Part shown: positions 8,033-16,584 of the stretch, in pieces
Layout of the letters: each line of letters opens with the position of its first letter
How positions within the stretch are numbered: the stretch's first letter is position 1
Assembly (NCBI GenBank): GCA_024970065.1
Contig: CP103908.1
Span: 186,001-250,000 of the forward strand
DNA length: 64,000 nucleotides
Direction: 5' to 3'
DNA from: Pediococcus acidilactici
GTDB lineage: Bacteria; Bacillota; Bacilli; Lactobacillales; Lactobacillaceae
The notes under the pieces: model-generated
What the model saw: only the letters and a program-made list of their open reading frames with translations
The model's database searches: none
Told to the model about the DNA's origin: nothing
Translations under genes and position numbers: made by a program

Positions 8033-9631
8033 ATGATTTTTTTTATTAATGCACAAATGCCGGAGCAGAAATCAGGAATTGAACATGCGGAGTTAAAGCG
8101 AATTGAGCTGTTTAATAAGATGAAGGTAGATTGTCGGCTAGTTTTACGTGACTGGAGTGCGGATACACACCGACTTACGCAAGCAGTGGGGATTGACGAC
8201 CAGCAGTTGATCAACATGTTTGACTACTACCAACAAGCTTTACAAGTGAAACGCCGGATTATTCATGCCACTGATTTAGACTTTGGGGTCGCGGATGTGG
8301 AACTTCAATATGAACCGGAAAATCAACGGTATTTAGCGGTGACGCCTGCTCAGGAACTGGTTGCCCGGATTAATGTAGCGGGCGACGAGGAGCGGGTAGT
8401 TTCTACGGAACTTTTTGATGGGGTTGGCAATCTTTATCGGGTGGATAACTATGATTACCGGGGCTTTGTCTCGCTTTCGCAATGGTATACGCCGGATAAC
8501 CAAATTGAAAACGAAGAATGGATGACTCCGGAAGGTAAAACGGTTATCGAAGCTTTTACCAAGCAGAATCGGGCTGGTGAACTTAAGCCATCAGGTTGGA
8601 AATTAACGGACCGTCACGGGAAAGTTTACCAATTCGATACGATTGAAACCTTCACTAAGCATTTTCTAGACGATTTGAATGACGAGTTTTGGTCGACCAA
8701 ACAGCCTAATATTTTTATTTTGGATCGTAATCACCTCGCCGACTGGGCCTTTTTAAACATGAAAAAGCCGGCTTATCGAGTGATTCATTTGCACAACTCG
8801 CATGCTAGTGATGCACAAGCACCAATGGATTCCACGTTAAACCAGCATTATGAATTTGCGTTGCGGTCAATGGATCGGTACGATGCTTTTATTAGCGCCA
8901 CCCAAAAGCAAACTGCGGACGTCCGTCAACGTTTCCAACCGCACGCCCGGTTATTTACCATTCCGGTGGGAATCGTGCCAGAACGATTGCGCAAAGCGCC
9001 ACGAATTCCGGTTGCCAAGCGACAGTTTGGAAAAATGGTGGCTTTTGCCCGAATTGCGTGGGAAAAGCACCTCGATGATTTAGTGCGGGCCATCGCCATT
9101 GTTCATCAAACCATCCCGGAGGTGACCCTGGACCTTTACGGTTACGCAGACCCTGCCAATAATTATGAAGCAAAACGTAAGGTGGAAGAAGTTGTTCAAC
9201 AAAATCATTTAGAAAAGGTAGTCAGTTTTAAGGGCTACACTACCGCGGTTGATGAAGTTGAAAATCAAGCGATGATGTTTGGGCTGACTTCCCGGATGGA
9301 AGGCTTTAACTTAGCCGTGATGGAAGGAATTGCACACGGTTTGATTTCCTTTACGTACGACGTTAATTATGGACCAAACGAAATCGTAGAAAACGATGTG
9401 AATGGGAACGTGGTGCCTTACGGTGATTATGAAGCAATGGCCCAGGCCATCATTAAGGTTTTAAAGGACCAACAATTAGCACAACGCTACTCTACCGGGG
9501 CGTACACCTCGGCCGAACGTTATTCAGAAAAACAGGTTTGGCAAGCGTGGCAAGCCCTACTAGACGACGCGCAAACAAACTGGCCGGCTAAGCTTCAAGC
9601 AATGCCAGAATTTCGGGAGGATTTTGAATAA
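8033..9631 (+). CDS. GtfA/TagE-like GT4 glycosyltransferase
   Basis: GT-B fold retaining glycosyltransferase, 532 residues. An N-terminal beta-rich add-on domain (about 70-200, typical of GtfA/TagE/TarM proteins) precedes the catalytic GT4 half. Donor-phosphate residues are in place: Arg340 and Lys345 (ARIAWEK) and the E-x7-E pair Glu423/Glu431 (MEGFNLAVME). It overlaps the next, homologous gene by one base, so the two form a translationally coupled pair. In Lactobacillus plantarum an adjacent pair of this kind (TagE5/TagE6, renamed GtfA/GtfB) is required together for protein O-glycosylation, and other members glucosylate poly(glycerol phosphate) teichoic acid. Either role is possible. It has a TATAAT -10 near 7980 but no clear -35. 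Confidence 0.85.
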   Translation: MIFFINAQMPEQKSGIEHAELKRIELFNKMKVDCRLVLRDWSADTHRLTQAVGIDDQQLINMFDYYQQALQVKRRIIHATDLDFGVADVELQYEPENQRYLAVTPAQELVARINVAGDEERVVSTELFDGVGNLYRVDNYDYRGFVSLSQWYTPDNQIENEEWMTPEGKTVIEAFTKQNRAGELKPSGWKLTDRHGKVYQFDTIETFTKHFLDDLNDEFWSTKQPNIFILDRNHLADWAFLNMKKPAYRVIHLHNSHASDAQAPMDSTLNQHYEFALRSMDRYDAFISATQKQTADVRQRFQPHARLFTIPVGIVPERLRKAPRIPVAKRQFGKMVAFARIAWEKHLDDLVRAIAIVHQTIPEVTLDLYGYADPANNYEAKRKVEEVVQQNHLEKVVSFKGYTTAVDEVENQAMMFGLTSRMEGFNLAVMEGIAHGLISFTYDVNYGPNEIVENDVNGNVVPYGDYEAMAQAIIKVLKDQQLAQRYSTGAYTSAERYSEKQVWQAWQALLDDAQTNWPAKLQAMPEFREDFE

Positions 9632-11127
9632 TGAAGTATTTTGTTAGTCGAGGAATTTATACGTTCAATTCGGGAACTGAACACTCCCAAGCCCAACGAA
9701 CCCGGCTTTTTAACCAACAAAACGATCCCGCACATTACGTGACGATGGATTATAACCGCTTTTGGCTACGGGATGCCCAACGCGTGGGGTTGGACAGTGG
9801 ACAAGTACTAAATATGTATGATTACTTCCAAGGAACTACGCAAATTCCGACCGTACCGGTGCCAGTACGTAAATTTAAACAATTGCCGTTTGACGAATAT
9901 CAACTAGTTGATCACGGCCCCGATTATTATACGGTTGATCACGCGGGTCGTCAGCTGGCACGAATCAACATTCTGCCAGGAACGGTCGGTTTAGTGGGGG
10001 ATGTTGAATACTACGACCGCTTTGACAACTTAGTTTCTCGGGATAATTACGATTGGCGCGGGTTTAAGTCGTCGACGGATTATTTTCATCCCGATGGCAG
10101 CTTAGGAGCGCGACGTTTTTTAAATCCAGCAGGAGAAGTGGTTTTAGAAAATGTTTATATGAACGTTGCGGAACAGTTACAGCCCACCATGTGGAAGTTA
10201 ATTGATTATCACGGAAAAGACTACCGGTTTGATTCGCAGGAGGATTTGTTTTTATTTTTCTTGAATGAAATTGCTGAGCAGGACCAAGAAGCAGTCATGG
10301 TTGCTGATCATCGGGACGTGGATTTGATGGTTATGCAAGTTGAAAACGCTAAGTCTCGCTGGCTAGCCTTTCACGGCACACATGTGGACCGCCATGGTAA
10401 TATTTACGCGGCCTACACGCCCGCATTTCAAGCAGAGCCAGGAGAAATCGATGGCATTATTGTGCCTACTGCCCAACAACAGGCGGTTATTCGAGAACAA
10501 TTTCCCCAAACCCCAGTTCACGTGGCGGCTGATACGGTGATTGATGAAAGAACTTTAGCGGAGAACGTTTCCCAGAAGAAGCGGACCCCAGGACGGATAA
10601 TTTTTAGTGGGCGTTTGGAAAGTGACCGGCGCCCCGACGAAGCTTTGGCCGCCTTTTTACGCCTGTTTGATCAGTTGCCAGAAGTCACGTTAGAGTATCG
10701 AGGTTACACCAATGATCATCAGTTATTAGGTCGGCTAAAACAGATGGCCCAACACATGGGAATTGCTGAACACGTCATTTTTGGCGATTACCTAACGGAT
10801 TCGGAAATGAACGATTTTTATAATCACGCGCAAGTACTAATCAACACGTCTTTTGACGAAGCGGGGGGGATTAGCGTTGTAGAAGCCATGGCTCACGGAG
10901 TTCCGGTGGTTGCGTACTATACCGACTACGGCATTGAAAAGCTGGTGCAAAATAACGTTAACGGTTTTGTGGTGACAAATGGCGACCAAGCGCAGATGGC
11001 TCGTCGAGTAAAACAAATTTTACAGGACCCTCAGCTATGGCAAAAATTAGGTGAAGGTGCCCAGCAAACTGCTCAGGCTTATCAGGCGAAGAAAGTCTAC
11101 CAACAGTGGAAAAATATTTTAGGATAA
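9631..11127 (+). CDS. GtfB/TagE-like partner glycosyltransferase
   Basis: Homologue of the preceding gene, 498 residues, with the same N-terminal beta domain (about 80-200) and a GT4 half. E-x7-E is kept (Glu410/Glu418 in DEAGGISVVE) and Arg328 is present in SGRLESDRR, but the position equivalent to the donor-binding lysine is Arg333. That substitution suggests weaker or altered donor use and fits a partner or chaperone role like GtfB, which in the accessory-Sec pathway stabilises GtfA and presents the acceptor. GGGAGG about ten bases upstream drives its start inside the end of the first gene. It ends at a strong terminator and a dispersed repeat unit. Confidence 0.83.
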   Translation: MKYFVSRGIYTFNSGTEHSQAQRTRLFNQQNDPAHYVTMDYNRFWLRDAQRVGLDSGQVLNMYDYFQGTTQIPTVPVPVRKFKQLPFDEYQLVDHGPDYYTVDHAGRQLARINILPGTVGLVGDVEYYDRFDNLVSRDNYDWRGFKSSTDYFHPDGSLGARRFLNPAGEVVLENVYMNVAEQLQPTMWKLIDYHGKDYRFDSQEDLFLFFLNEIAEQDQEAVMVADHRDVDLMVMQVENAKSRWLAFHGTHVDRHGNIYAAYTPAFQAEPGEIDGIIVPTAQQQAVIREQFPQTPVHVAADTVIDERTLAENVSQKKRTPGRIIFSGRLESDRRPDEALAAFLRLFDQLPEVTLEYRGYTNDHQLLGRLKQMAQHMGIAEHVIFGDYLTDSEMNDFYNHAQVLINTSFDEAGGISVVEAMAHGVPVVAYYTDYGIEKLVQNNVNGFVVTNGDQAQMARRVKQILQDPQLWQKLGEGAQQTAQAYQAKKVYQQWKNILG

Positions 11128-11300
11128 GTGGACTAGAAGTCGGAAAGCTTATGAACACTAATAAAAAATCGACCATTGCCAATTCAGGCATAATGGTCGA
11201 TTTTTGGATTGAGCGGAATGAACTAACTTTTGACGCACGTTTTGGCTTTATTAAAGTCAAAATCCCAAAAGGATTTTTAAGTTTTTCCAGCTGCTCTTTT
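11128..11300 (+). repeat. Dispersed repeat unit around the gtf terminator
   Basis: Unit made of the terminator hairpin plus the conserved tail GATTGAGCGGA...TTTTGACGCACGTTTTGGC. The tail and the following AAAGTCAAA stretch match closely the segment after the antiporter gene at 37950-38020. A short AAAATCC/GGATTTT hairpin at 11259-11277 lies toward the nitroreductase end. Confidence 0.55.
11164..11205 (+). terminator. Rho-independent terminator of the glycosyltransferase pair
   Basis: Long stem AAAATCGACCATT/AATGGTCGATTTT, loop of about 14 bases, then TTT. Confidence 0.88.
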
Positions 11301-11315
11301 TCTTAAAAGGAATAA

Positions 11316-11921
11316 CTATTTGATTACGCGGAAACGTTCGTCGTCAGGCATAAATTCCTTATCACCGGCTGGTTGTTCGATTGAACCGAATGGCATTTGT
11401 GCCTTCAAAGTCCAGTTAGCTGGAATATCAAATTTTTCCGCGATGAATTTGTCAGCAATTGGGTTGTAGTGTTGGAGGGAAGCACCAATGCCTTCGTTAG
11501 CTAACGCAGTCCAAACGTCTACGTTGGCAATTCCCATTCCGTGTTCACCAAACATGTCAAATGCATCTTTGTATAGTGGGAAGTTCTTCTTTAAGTTAGC
11601 GATGACGTCTTCGTCCGTGTAGAAAAGGACGGTCCCGAGTCCAGCCTTGAAGGCACCTTCAACCTTTGCCTTAGTAGCTTGGAAAGCTTCTTCATTAGGA
11701 ACTTCACCATGCAAAATATTTAAAATGCCGTCCCAAAGTTCGTCGTGGGCCTTACCGTAAAGGATAACCGCGCGAATTGATTGGCTATTAAAAGCACTTG
11801 GAGACTGGCGGATTGCTTCTTCAATGATTTCGGTAATCTCATCTTCACTGAGTTTTACATTTTTACCGAGTGCATAAATTGAACGACGTTTTTTTAAGTT
11901 TTCTAAAAATGAATTTGACAT
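11316..11921 (-). CDS. Nitroreductase family protein
   Basis: FMN-dependent NAD(P)H oxidoreductase of the nitroreductase fold, about 201 residues. It is of the short group related to fatty-acid-repression protein Frm2/YfkO-like enzymes: RRSIYALGKNV near the N-terminus (flavin-phosphate Arg residues), then AIRQSPSAFNSQS for FMN binding, and the late GIGASLQHYNP loop. Such enzymes reduce nitro compounds and quinones with NAD(P)H. The ATG at 11921 is used because GAAGGG lies nine bases upstream; an in-frame ATG six bases earlier... at 11930 abuts the ribosome site. The promoter carries the same palindrome as rpsN, suggesting inducible control, perhaps by electrophile or redox stress. Confidence 0.86.
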   Translation of the reverse strand: MSNSFLENLKKRRSIYALGKNVKLSEDEITEIIEEAIRQSPSAFNSQSIRAVILYGKAHDELWDGILNILHGEVPNEEAFQATKAKVEGAFKAGLGTVLFYTDEDVIANLKKNFPLYKDAFDMFGEHGMGIANVDVWTALANEGIGASLQHYNPIADKFIAEKFDIPANWTLKAQMPFGSIEQPAGDKEFMPDDERFRVIK

Positions 11922-11940
11922 ATTGGACATCCCTTCTGTA

Positions 11941-11970
11941 ACTATATTGTCTGGCTTACTTTTAGTAAGT
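11941..11970 (-). promoter_or_regulatory. Nitroreductase promoter with palindromic operator
   Basis: On the minus strand -35 CTTACT (11964-11969), 17-base spacer and -10 TATAGT (11941-11946). The palindrome CTTACT-TTT-AGTAAG (11955-11969) covers the -35 exactly as at rpsN; 15 bases are identical between the two sites. Confidence 0.65.
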
Positions 11971-12084
11971 GAATTTAGTATATATAAAAGTTGAGGGGAT
12001 TGCAAGTTTTTTAGAAAATAAATTGACCGATTGCCAATCAATTGTAATAATATGGTTAATAAACGATGTGGCGGAGGATGGAAG

Positions 12085-12885
12085 ATGAAAAAAATTATCA
12101 CGGTGATGGCCGCTTTAACCATGGTAGTCACCTTGGGAGCTTGCGGCAAGAAAGCGGCATCGAGTGGGACGGTTTCTTCAGAAAAAACCACCCAATCACC
12201 GACTAAGTTGCAAGTGGTTACTAAGAAAAAAGAGACTAATAATTTGGGAAACGTTTTAATTACGATTAAAACCAACCCGAAGGCTAAAGTTAAAATCACC
12301 AATACTAAAACCAAAAAAGTTGCTAATTTGACGGCTGACGCGGACGGTAAATTAGTTTTTAACGCGCATTTGGGTGAACATACTAAGTCGGCCGAGTTTA
12401 TGATTACGGCTACGGCCAAACATCACCAAGCAAGTGAAACGCAAAAATTCAAGGTGTATAACGATTCGGCTGCGTTCCACAAGTGGGAACAAAACCAGAG
12501 CAGTGCTGCAGAATCCTCTTCGTCAGCTGCAGAATCTTCGTCAGTTGATGAGCAATCTTCATCAGCAGACGATAGTAGCGCAGAAGTTGATATCACCGCG
12601 GGAGCCGATGCGGCTAGCGCGGATAATTCTGCGGACACAACCACCGGGGGTAATTCCACGGGAGGCTACGTAGCTCCAAGTTACAGTGCTCCGAGCTATA
12701 GCTACCCAACTTATCACGGTGGTGGCGGACATTACCACCCAAGCACTGGCGGCGGGAGCACTAATTCGGCAGCTAGTTCTAGCGACACGAATGGCAATCA
12801 AACTGATCAGTCAAATACTAACGCAACGACGGGTACTGACACGGTTGAAGCAACCACGGAAGACGCGACCGAAAGTGCAGAATAA
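12085..12885 (+). CDS. Serine-rich surface lipoprotein, unknown function
   Basis: Secreted lipoprotein of 266 residues. MKKIITVMAALTMV is the signal helix and LGAC the lipobox, giving lipidated Cys20. A folded beta-rich domain (about 55-135, with VLITIKTNPKAKVKI and a DADGKLVFNA strand) is followed by a Ser/Ala/Glu/Asp low-complexity segment (about 140-190), a Tyr/Ser/Pro/Gly/His patch and an acidic Thr/Asn-rich tail. The beta domain resembles bacterial Ig-like surface modules. The Ser-rich linker is the sort of sequence that Gtf-type enzymes glycosylate, and the gtfA/gtfB-like pair lies 1 kb upstream. GGAGG precedes ATG 12085. A TTGACC -35 lies at 12023. Function unknown. Confidence 0.8.
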   Translation: MKKIITVMAALTMVVTLGACGKKAASSGTVSSEKTTQSPTKLQVVTKKKETNNLGNVLITIKTNPKAKVKITNTKTKKVANLTADADGKLVFNAHLGEHTKSAEFMITATAKHHQASETQKFKVYNDSAAFHKWEQNQSSAAESSSSAAESSSVDEQSSSADDSSAEVDITAGADAASADNSADTTTGGNSTGGYVAPSYSAPSYSYPTYHGGGGHYHPSTGGGSTNSAASSSDTNGNQTDQSNTNATTGTDTVEATTEDATESAE

Positions 12886-12886
12886 T

Positions 12887-12929
12887 AAAAAAGTTGGGGT
12901 TGAAAGTAAATTTTTGCCCCAACTTTTTT
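12887..12929. terminator. Rho-independent terminator, bidirectional
   Basis: AAAAAAGTTGGGG/CCCCAACTTTTTT arms serve both the lipoprotein gene and the convergent ThiD/PdxK gene. Confidence 0.9.
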
Positions 12930-12952
12930 GTATGCTTTTTTAAAATGCCCAC

Positions 12953-13762
12953 CTAGTCTTCAAAAGGAGCTAAGTGGTTTACCGGACCGTACTTATGGCC
13001 CACGGCAATGGAATTGCTAATTGCAGCAGTAACGAATCGTTTACCAATTCGGATGGCAGTGGCAATGTCAGTTCCTTTAGCAATTTCGGCGGTAATGCAA
13101 GCCGAAAGTACGTCACCGGTTCCGTTAACGCGGTCGGTTTCGACGTATGGTGCGCTCATCCAGAAGCTTTCCCCGTCTTCTAGAAGAACAAAGTCGCGTA
13201 CTTCACTTTGGGCACCTGGTTTGTGGGAACCTTTAAGAACCACGTTTTTAGCACCCATGTCTTGTAACATTTTAGCAGCCCGTTCCATATCGGCATCGTT
13301 TTGGATGTCAATACCAGTTAGCTTGATAGCCTCATAAAAATTAGGGGTAATCACGGTGGCTAACGGAATCAGCTTCGCTTTCAAAGTTTCAAATGCGTCT
13401 TCTTCTAATAGTAGGGCGCCGTGTTTAGTGATGATGACCGGATCCAAAACTAGGGGTCCAAAGTCAAATTTTTGATAGTTTTTGACAACGATTTCAATCA
13501 TTGGTGCGTCAGCTAACATACCGGTCTTACTAGCCCGGATTTTGAAGTCGTCCGCCAGTGATTGGAATTCTTGGTCAACAAAATCAGTTGGAAGCGGATG
13601 GCTAGCTTGAATACCGTAAGAGTTCCCGGCAACGCAAGCGGTCATCACGCACATTCCGTGGACTTGGCGACGTTGGAAGGTGTTTAAATCAGCCTCCATT
13701 CCTGCGCTACCATCGGAATCAGAACCGGCGATTGTTAAAGCTTGTGGAAATTCATTTGACAT
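12953..13762 (-). CDS. ThiD/PdxK-family kinase (hydroxymethylpyrimidine or pyridoxal kinase)
   Basis: Ribokinase-fold vitamin kinase, 269 residues. N-terminal LTIAGSDSDGSAGMEADLNTF matches the ThiD substrate motif AGSDSGGGAGIQADL; the catalytic GTGD motif is in VNGTGDVLSA. The C-terminal GHKYGPVNH resembles the end of Bacillus PdxK (YVGPTKH), so pyridoxal kinase is as likely as hydroxymethylpyrimidine (phosphate) kinase, and no thiamine genes lie nearby to decide. The ATG at 13762 is chosen over an upstream GTG because AAGGAG is eight bases away. Single gene between terminators. Confidence 0.85.
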   Translation of the reverse strand: MSNEFPQALTIAGSDSDGSAGMEADLNTFQRRQVHGMCVMTACVAGNSYGIQASHPLPTDFVDQEFQSLADDFKIRASKTGMLADAPMIEIVVKNYQKFDFGPLVLDPVIITKHGALLLEEDAFETLKAKLIPLATVITPNFYEAIKLTGIDIQNDADMERAAKMLQDMGAKNVVLKGSHKPGAQSEVRDFVLLEDGESFWMSAPYVETDRVNGTGDVLSACITAEIAKGTDIATAIRIGKRFVTAAISNSIAVGHKYGPVNHLAPFED

Positions 13763-13840
13763 TAAACTCACTCCTTATTCTTTACTTAGCTTAAGGATAA
13801 CATATTTAAAAATTGGTAGATCAGTAAGTTGGGGGAAGAA

Positions 13841-13886
13841 AAAAAGGAGTTTCCCATCAACTCAACGCTGAACGAGGGAACCTCCT
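13841..13886 (-). terminator. Rho-independent terminator
   Basis: On the minus strand AGGAGGTTCCC pairs with GGGAAACTCCT and is followed by TTTTTTT, just past the hydrolase gene. Confidence 0.85.
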
Positions 13887-13903
13887 AAAAAAATTTAAAA
13901 AAG

Positions 13904-14956
13904 TTAACGACGTGATGCCGTTTGTAAATTAGTGGCAGCATTTTGGAAAATAATTTGTTGGATTCGGTTAATCGAAAGTTGAATGACCGAATTTTCGTTT
14001 TGAACCTGTTGGTGGACTAAACCGGTAAACTGATTCCAGTGCTTGATTAGTTCTGGAATCGATGGATAGTTAGCTTGCCGAAATACCGCGAACAAAACGT
14101 CCACGATTTGGTTAGCGTCTTCTTCGGTAATGTTAGGGGATAGTTGTTTAAAAAAGGGCGATTGATCCAAACCCTCAGGAGCAGCAATCCCCACGGTGCC
14201 CGCAAAATTTCCGGCTCGGTCGGCAACCCAGGAAGTAAGGTCGTGTTGCCAAATTCCGGCATTTAAGCTCTCAATGGTACGTTGGGGAAAAGGGTGCATC
14301 CCTACGAGAGAAAATACCGAGAGGGGAGCTACTAACTCGACAATGGGTACTTCGAATCGGTAATTTCCTAGGGGTAATCCGGGACTTTCAAACAGGAAAA
14401 CTTGCTGAATACGCTGGGCAGCCGGAGCCGTTAGATGATGACATGCTAGAGCAGCAATCGCGGCACCTCGGGAAAATCCCACGCAAATAATTTGCCGATC
14501 GTCAGTCTGTAGACTCCGTTGTAAGTACGATTGGGCGGCGGTCTGCAAAGTTGTTGGATCGGTTAATGCAAAGTGCAAGTCTTTTTGCCAACTAAGCAAC
14601 GTTCCGTTAGGTCCCCGAAAGGCAATAACTTTTAAAGTTTTGGTAATCCCGAAAGTGATTGCTAAAAAATTTTCATCATCCGGACTGAGTTCTTCTAGAG
14701 TAACCTTCTGATAACGGTTGCTGTGGGCAATTTGTTCCAATAGTTGCCGGTCGGCCGGCAGGGTTAGGTAATCCTTGGCTTGAATCTGGGCAAGGAGCGT
14801 AGCGCAAAAATCTGGCAACTTTGCTGGCAGCGCTAATTCACTAGTTGCCATGGTTAACGGTAATTCTACAAGTCGACTGAATAAGGCTAGGTCTAATTCG
14901 AGTGGGTCGTGGATTGGACGTTGATACTCGCTTAGAAAATTAGTTAGTTTGGTCAT
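13904..14956 (-). CDS. Mbeg1-like alpha/beta hydrolase (DUF2974-type)
   Basis: Probable lipase-like hydrolase of 350 residues. The nucleophile elbow is GFSRG in ICVGFSRGAAIAALA (about residues 170-185); about 50 residues earlier comes VIAFRGPNG...WQKDLHFAL, the conserved FRGT-W-D block of the Mbeg1-like family, here with Pro in place of Thr. There is no signal peptide or membrane helix. The acid and His of the triad cannot be placed with confidence. Ribosome site is poor (GGGG only), so expression may be low or the start may lie elsewhere. Gene ends at a strong terminator. Substrate unknown. Confidence 0.72.
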   Translation of the reverse strand: MTKLTNFLSEYQRPIHDPLELDLALFSRLVELPLTMATSELALPAKLPDFCATLLAQIQAKDYLTLPADRQLLEQIAHSNRYQKVTLEELSPDDENFLAITFGITKTLKVIAFRGPNGTLLSWQKDLHFALTDPTTLQTAAQSYLQRSLQTDDRQIICVGFSRGAAIAALACHHLTAPAAQRIQQVFLFESPGLPLGNYRFEVPIVELVAPLSVFSLVGMHPFPQRTIESLNAGIWQHDLTSWVADRAGNFAGTVGIAAPEGLDQSPFFKQLSPNITEEDANQIVDVLFAVFRQANYPSIPELIKHWNQFTGLVHQQVQNENSVIQLSINRIQQIIFQNAATNLQTASRR

Positions 14957-15053
14957 TTGGATTTGCCCCGATCTCTTTATCTATATGAAAAAGGGTAGCA
15001 CGCGACCAGTTTTTCAGTCAAACGGTGCTTTCACGTCAAGCAGCTATCTATGA

Positions 15054-15072
15054 TATACTGAAAGCGAATACA
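15054..15072 (+). promoter_or_regulatory. -10 element and overlapping cre-like site before mupG
   Basis: TATACT (15054-15059) is overlapped by TGAAAGCGAATACA (15059-15072), one mismatch from the cre consensus. Binding of CcpA there would block transcription start, so glucose repression is likely. Confidence 0.55.
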
Positions 15073-15110
15073 ACATTGGTTTAGACCAGTGTAAATAAGG
15101 AGGAAAAATA

Positions 15111-16229
15111 ATGGGTAGACTAGGTATTTCGATTTATCCCGACCAAATGGGGATTGAGGAAACCAAAGCGTACATTAAATTAGCAAGCAAATATGGTTTT
15201 CAGCGAATTTTTACGTCGTTCTTGCAAATTAAGGGGGATCAAGATCAGGTGGTGGCCCGTTTCAAAGACTTAATTGAATACGGGAAGTCACTGGGGATGG
15301 ATACCATGGTCGACATGAATCCGAAACTATTTAAACAACTGGGCGTGTCGTACGATAACCTCAAATTTTTCCATGATATCGGCGCGTGGGCAGTGCGCTT
15401 AGACGAAGGTTTCACAGGGATGGAAGAAGCACGGATGACGCATAACCCGTACGGCTTGAAGGTGGAAGTTAACATGAGTCGGGGAACCCATTATATTGAC
15501 CAAATTATGGATTACGCGCCCGACCGGCAAAATTTAATTGGGTCGCATAACTTTTATCCACAACGGTACACCGGGTTAGGATTGGATTACTTCAAGCAAA
15601 CTTCCCAACAATACCGGCGGCACAATATTAATACGGCGGCCTTTGTTAACGCACCTTCTGGTTCCGTAGGTCCTTGGCCTTTACAAGAAGGGATGGTCTC
15701 ATTGGAAATGCATCGTGGACAATCGTTGTTCACCCAAATTATGCATATGAAGATGTTAGGCTTGATTGACGACATTTTGATTTCGAATGCTGGAGTAAGC
15801 GAGGCGGATCTCAAGGAAGCGGCGATGGCCTTCAACACTTCGCAACCAACCATGCGGGTGGTTGCGGATGCCGACATGACTGACACCGAACGCCAAATTA
15901 TTTTCGACAGTCAACACACGTATCGGGGAGACCATTCCGATTACGTATTACGAAGCACCATGACGCGAGTTTGGTATAAGGATGCGGATGTTCCGGCGCG
16001 CCACACGGTTCCAATTCACAAGGGTGACGTGCTGGTGATGAATAACGAATACGCACAATATAAGGCGGAAACCCAAATTGCGTTGCAAGACTTGGAGAAT
16101 AACGGCCGAGTGAACGTGGTGGGCCACGTGGCAGCAACCGATATGATGCTGTTAGAAACGTTGCAGCCATGGAGTGATTTTTGGTTAACCGGAGAGAGTT
16201 GGGTTTCAGAGCCCGTTTCGACTGGATAG
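15111..16229 (+). CDS. mupG: MupG-like 6-phospho-N-acetylmuramidase (DUF871)
   Basis: TIM-barrel glycosidase of the DUF871 family, 372 residues; characterised members (Staphylococcus aureus MupG) hydrolyse MurNAc-6-phosphate-GlcNAc taken up from cell-wall turnover. Family signs: MGRLGISIYPDQ start, GFQRIFTSFLQ strand, VDMNPKLFKQLG, the HNFYPQRYTGL block and the beta-barrel C-terminal domain with VPIHKGDVLVMNN. It precedes a PTS EIIC gene, a common pairing that supports a role on a PTS-imported disaccharide phosphate. AAGGAGG-like site before ATG 15111. Oddity: the last about 17 codons (from 16177) are made of a dispersed repeat found again at 16357, so the native C-terminus was probably replaced or extended. 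Confidence 0.87.
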   Translation: MGRLGISIYPDQMGIEETKAYIKLASKYGFQRIFTSFLQIKGDQDQVVARFKDLIEYGKSLGMDTMVDMNPKLFKQLGVSYDNLKFFHDIGAWAVRLDEGFTGMEEARMTHNPYGLKVEVNMSRGTHYIDQIMDYAPDRQNLIGSHNFYPQRYTGLGLDYFKQTSQQYRRHNINTAAFVNAPSGSVGPWPLQEGMVSLEMHRGQSLFTQIMHMKMLGLIDDILISNAGVSEADLKEAAMAFNTSQPTMRVVADADMTDTERQIIFDSQHTYRGDHSDYVLRSTMTRVWYKDADVPARHTVPIHKGDVLVMNNEYAQYKAETQIALQDLENNGRVNVVGHVAATDMMLLETLQPWSDFWLTGESWVSEPVSTG

Positions 16230-16421
16230 CAGAGGGACCCAGGGTTCTCATCGCGGGTTAAGTTTTAGTTAACCGGAAGAAACTGGGGCTAATAGCCCGT
16301 TTTGACTGAATGGCAAAGAAGCGTAGGGCCTAGTCGCGGTTTAAGCGACTAGGTCTATTTTTGGTTAACCGGAGAGAGTTGGGTTTCAGAGCCCGTTTCG
16401 ACTGGGTAGCAGAGGGACCCA
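16177..16421 (+). repeat. Dispersed repeat array, three tails, starting inside mupG
   Basis: Three copies of the conserved tail GGTTAACCGGARRRA...GCCCGTTTYGACT at about 16181, 16266 and 16361. The first and third (16177-16241 and 16357-16421) are identical over 65 bases except one; the middle copy is a different subtype. A hairpin, GGGCCTAGTCGC/GCGACTAGGTC, lies at 16325-16354. The first copy encodes the end of MupG. Confidence 0.8.
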
Positions 16422-16584
16422 CAAGTCCCATTGCGGTACGGATAGTTAAGTTAATGCCCTACACTACTTCTGAAATAGGCATTTACCCCAAAAATGGGCC
16501 GGCTACCGTACTTAACTAATTTTGACAAATTATTTGACTCGGAAAGGTTACTAAAAAAACAAATTACATATTTGTGCATATTGG

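Noticed and set aside
11922..12419. Long upstream extension of the nitroreductase frame on the minus strand
   Set aside because: The extension runs through the promoter and over the start of the divergent lipoprotein gene; the start with a proper ribosome site is at 11921.
12434..12943. Alternative frames over the lipoprotein gene
   Set aside because: They arise from the Ser-rich low-complexity stretch; the lipobox-bearing frame with GGAGG is the real gene.
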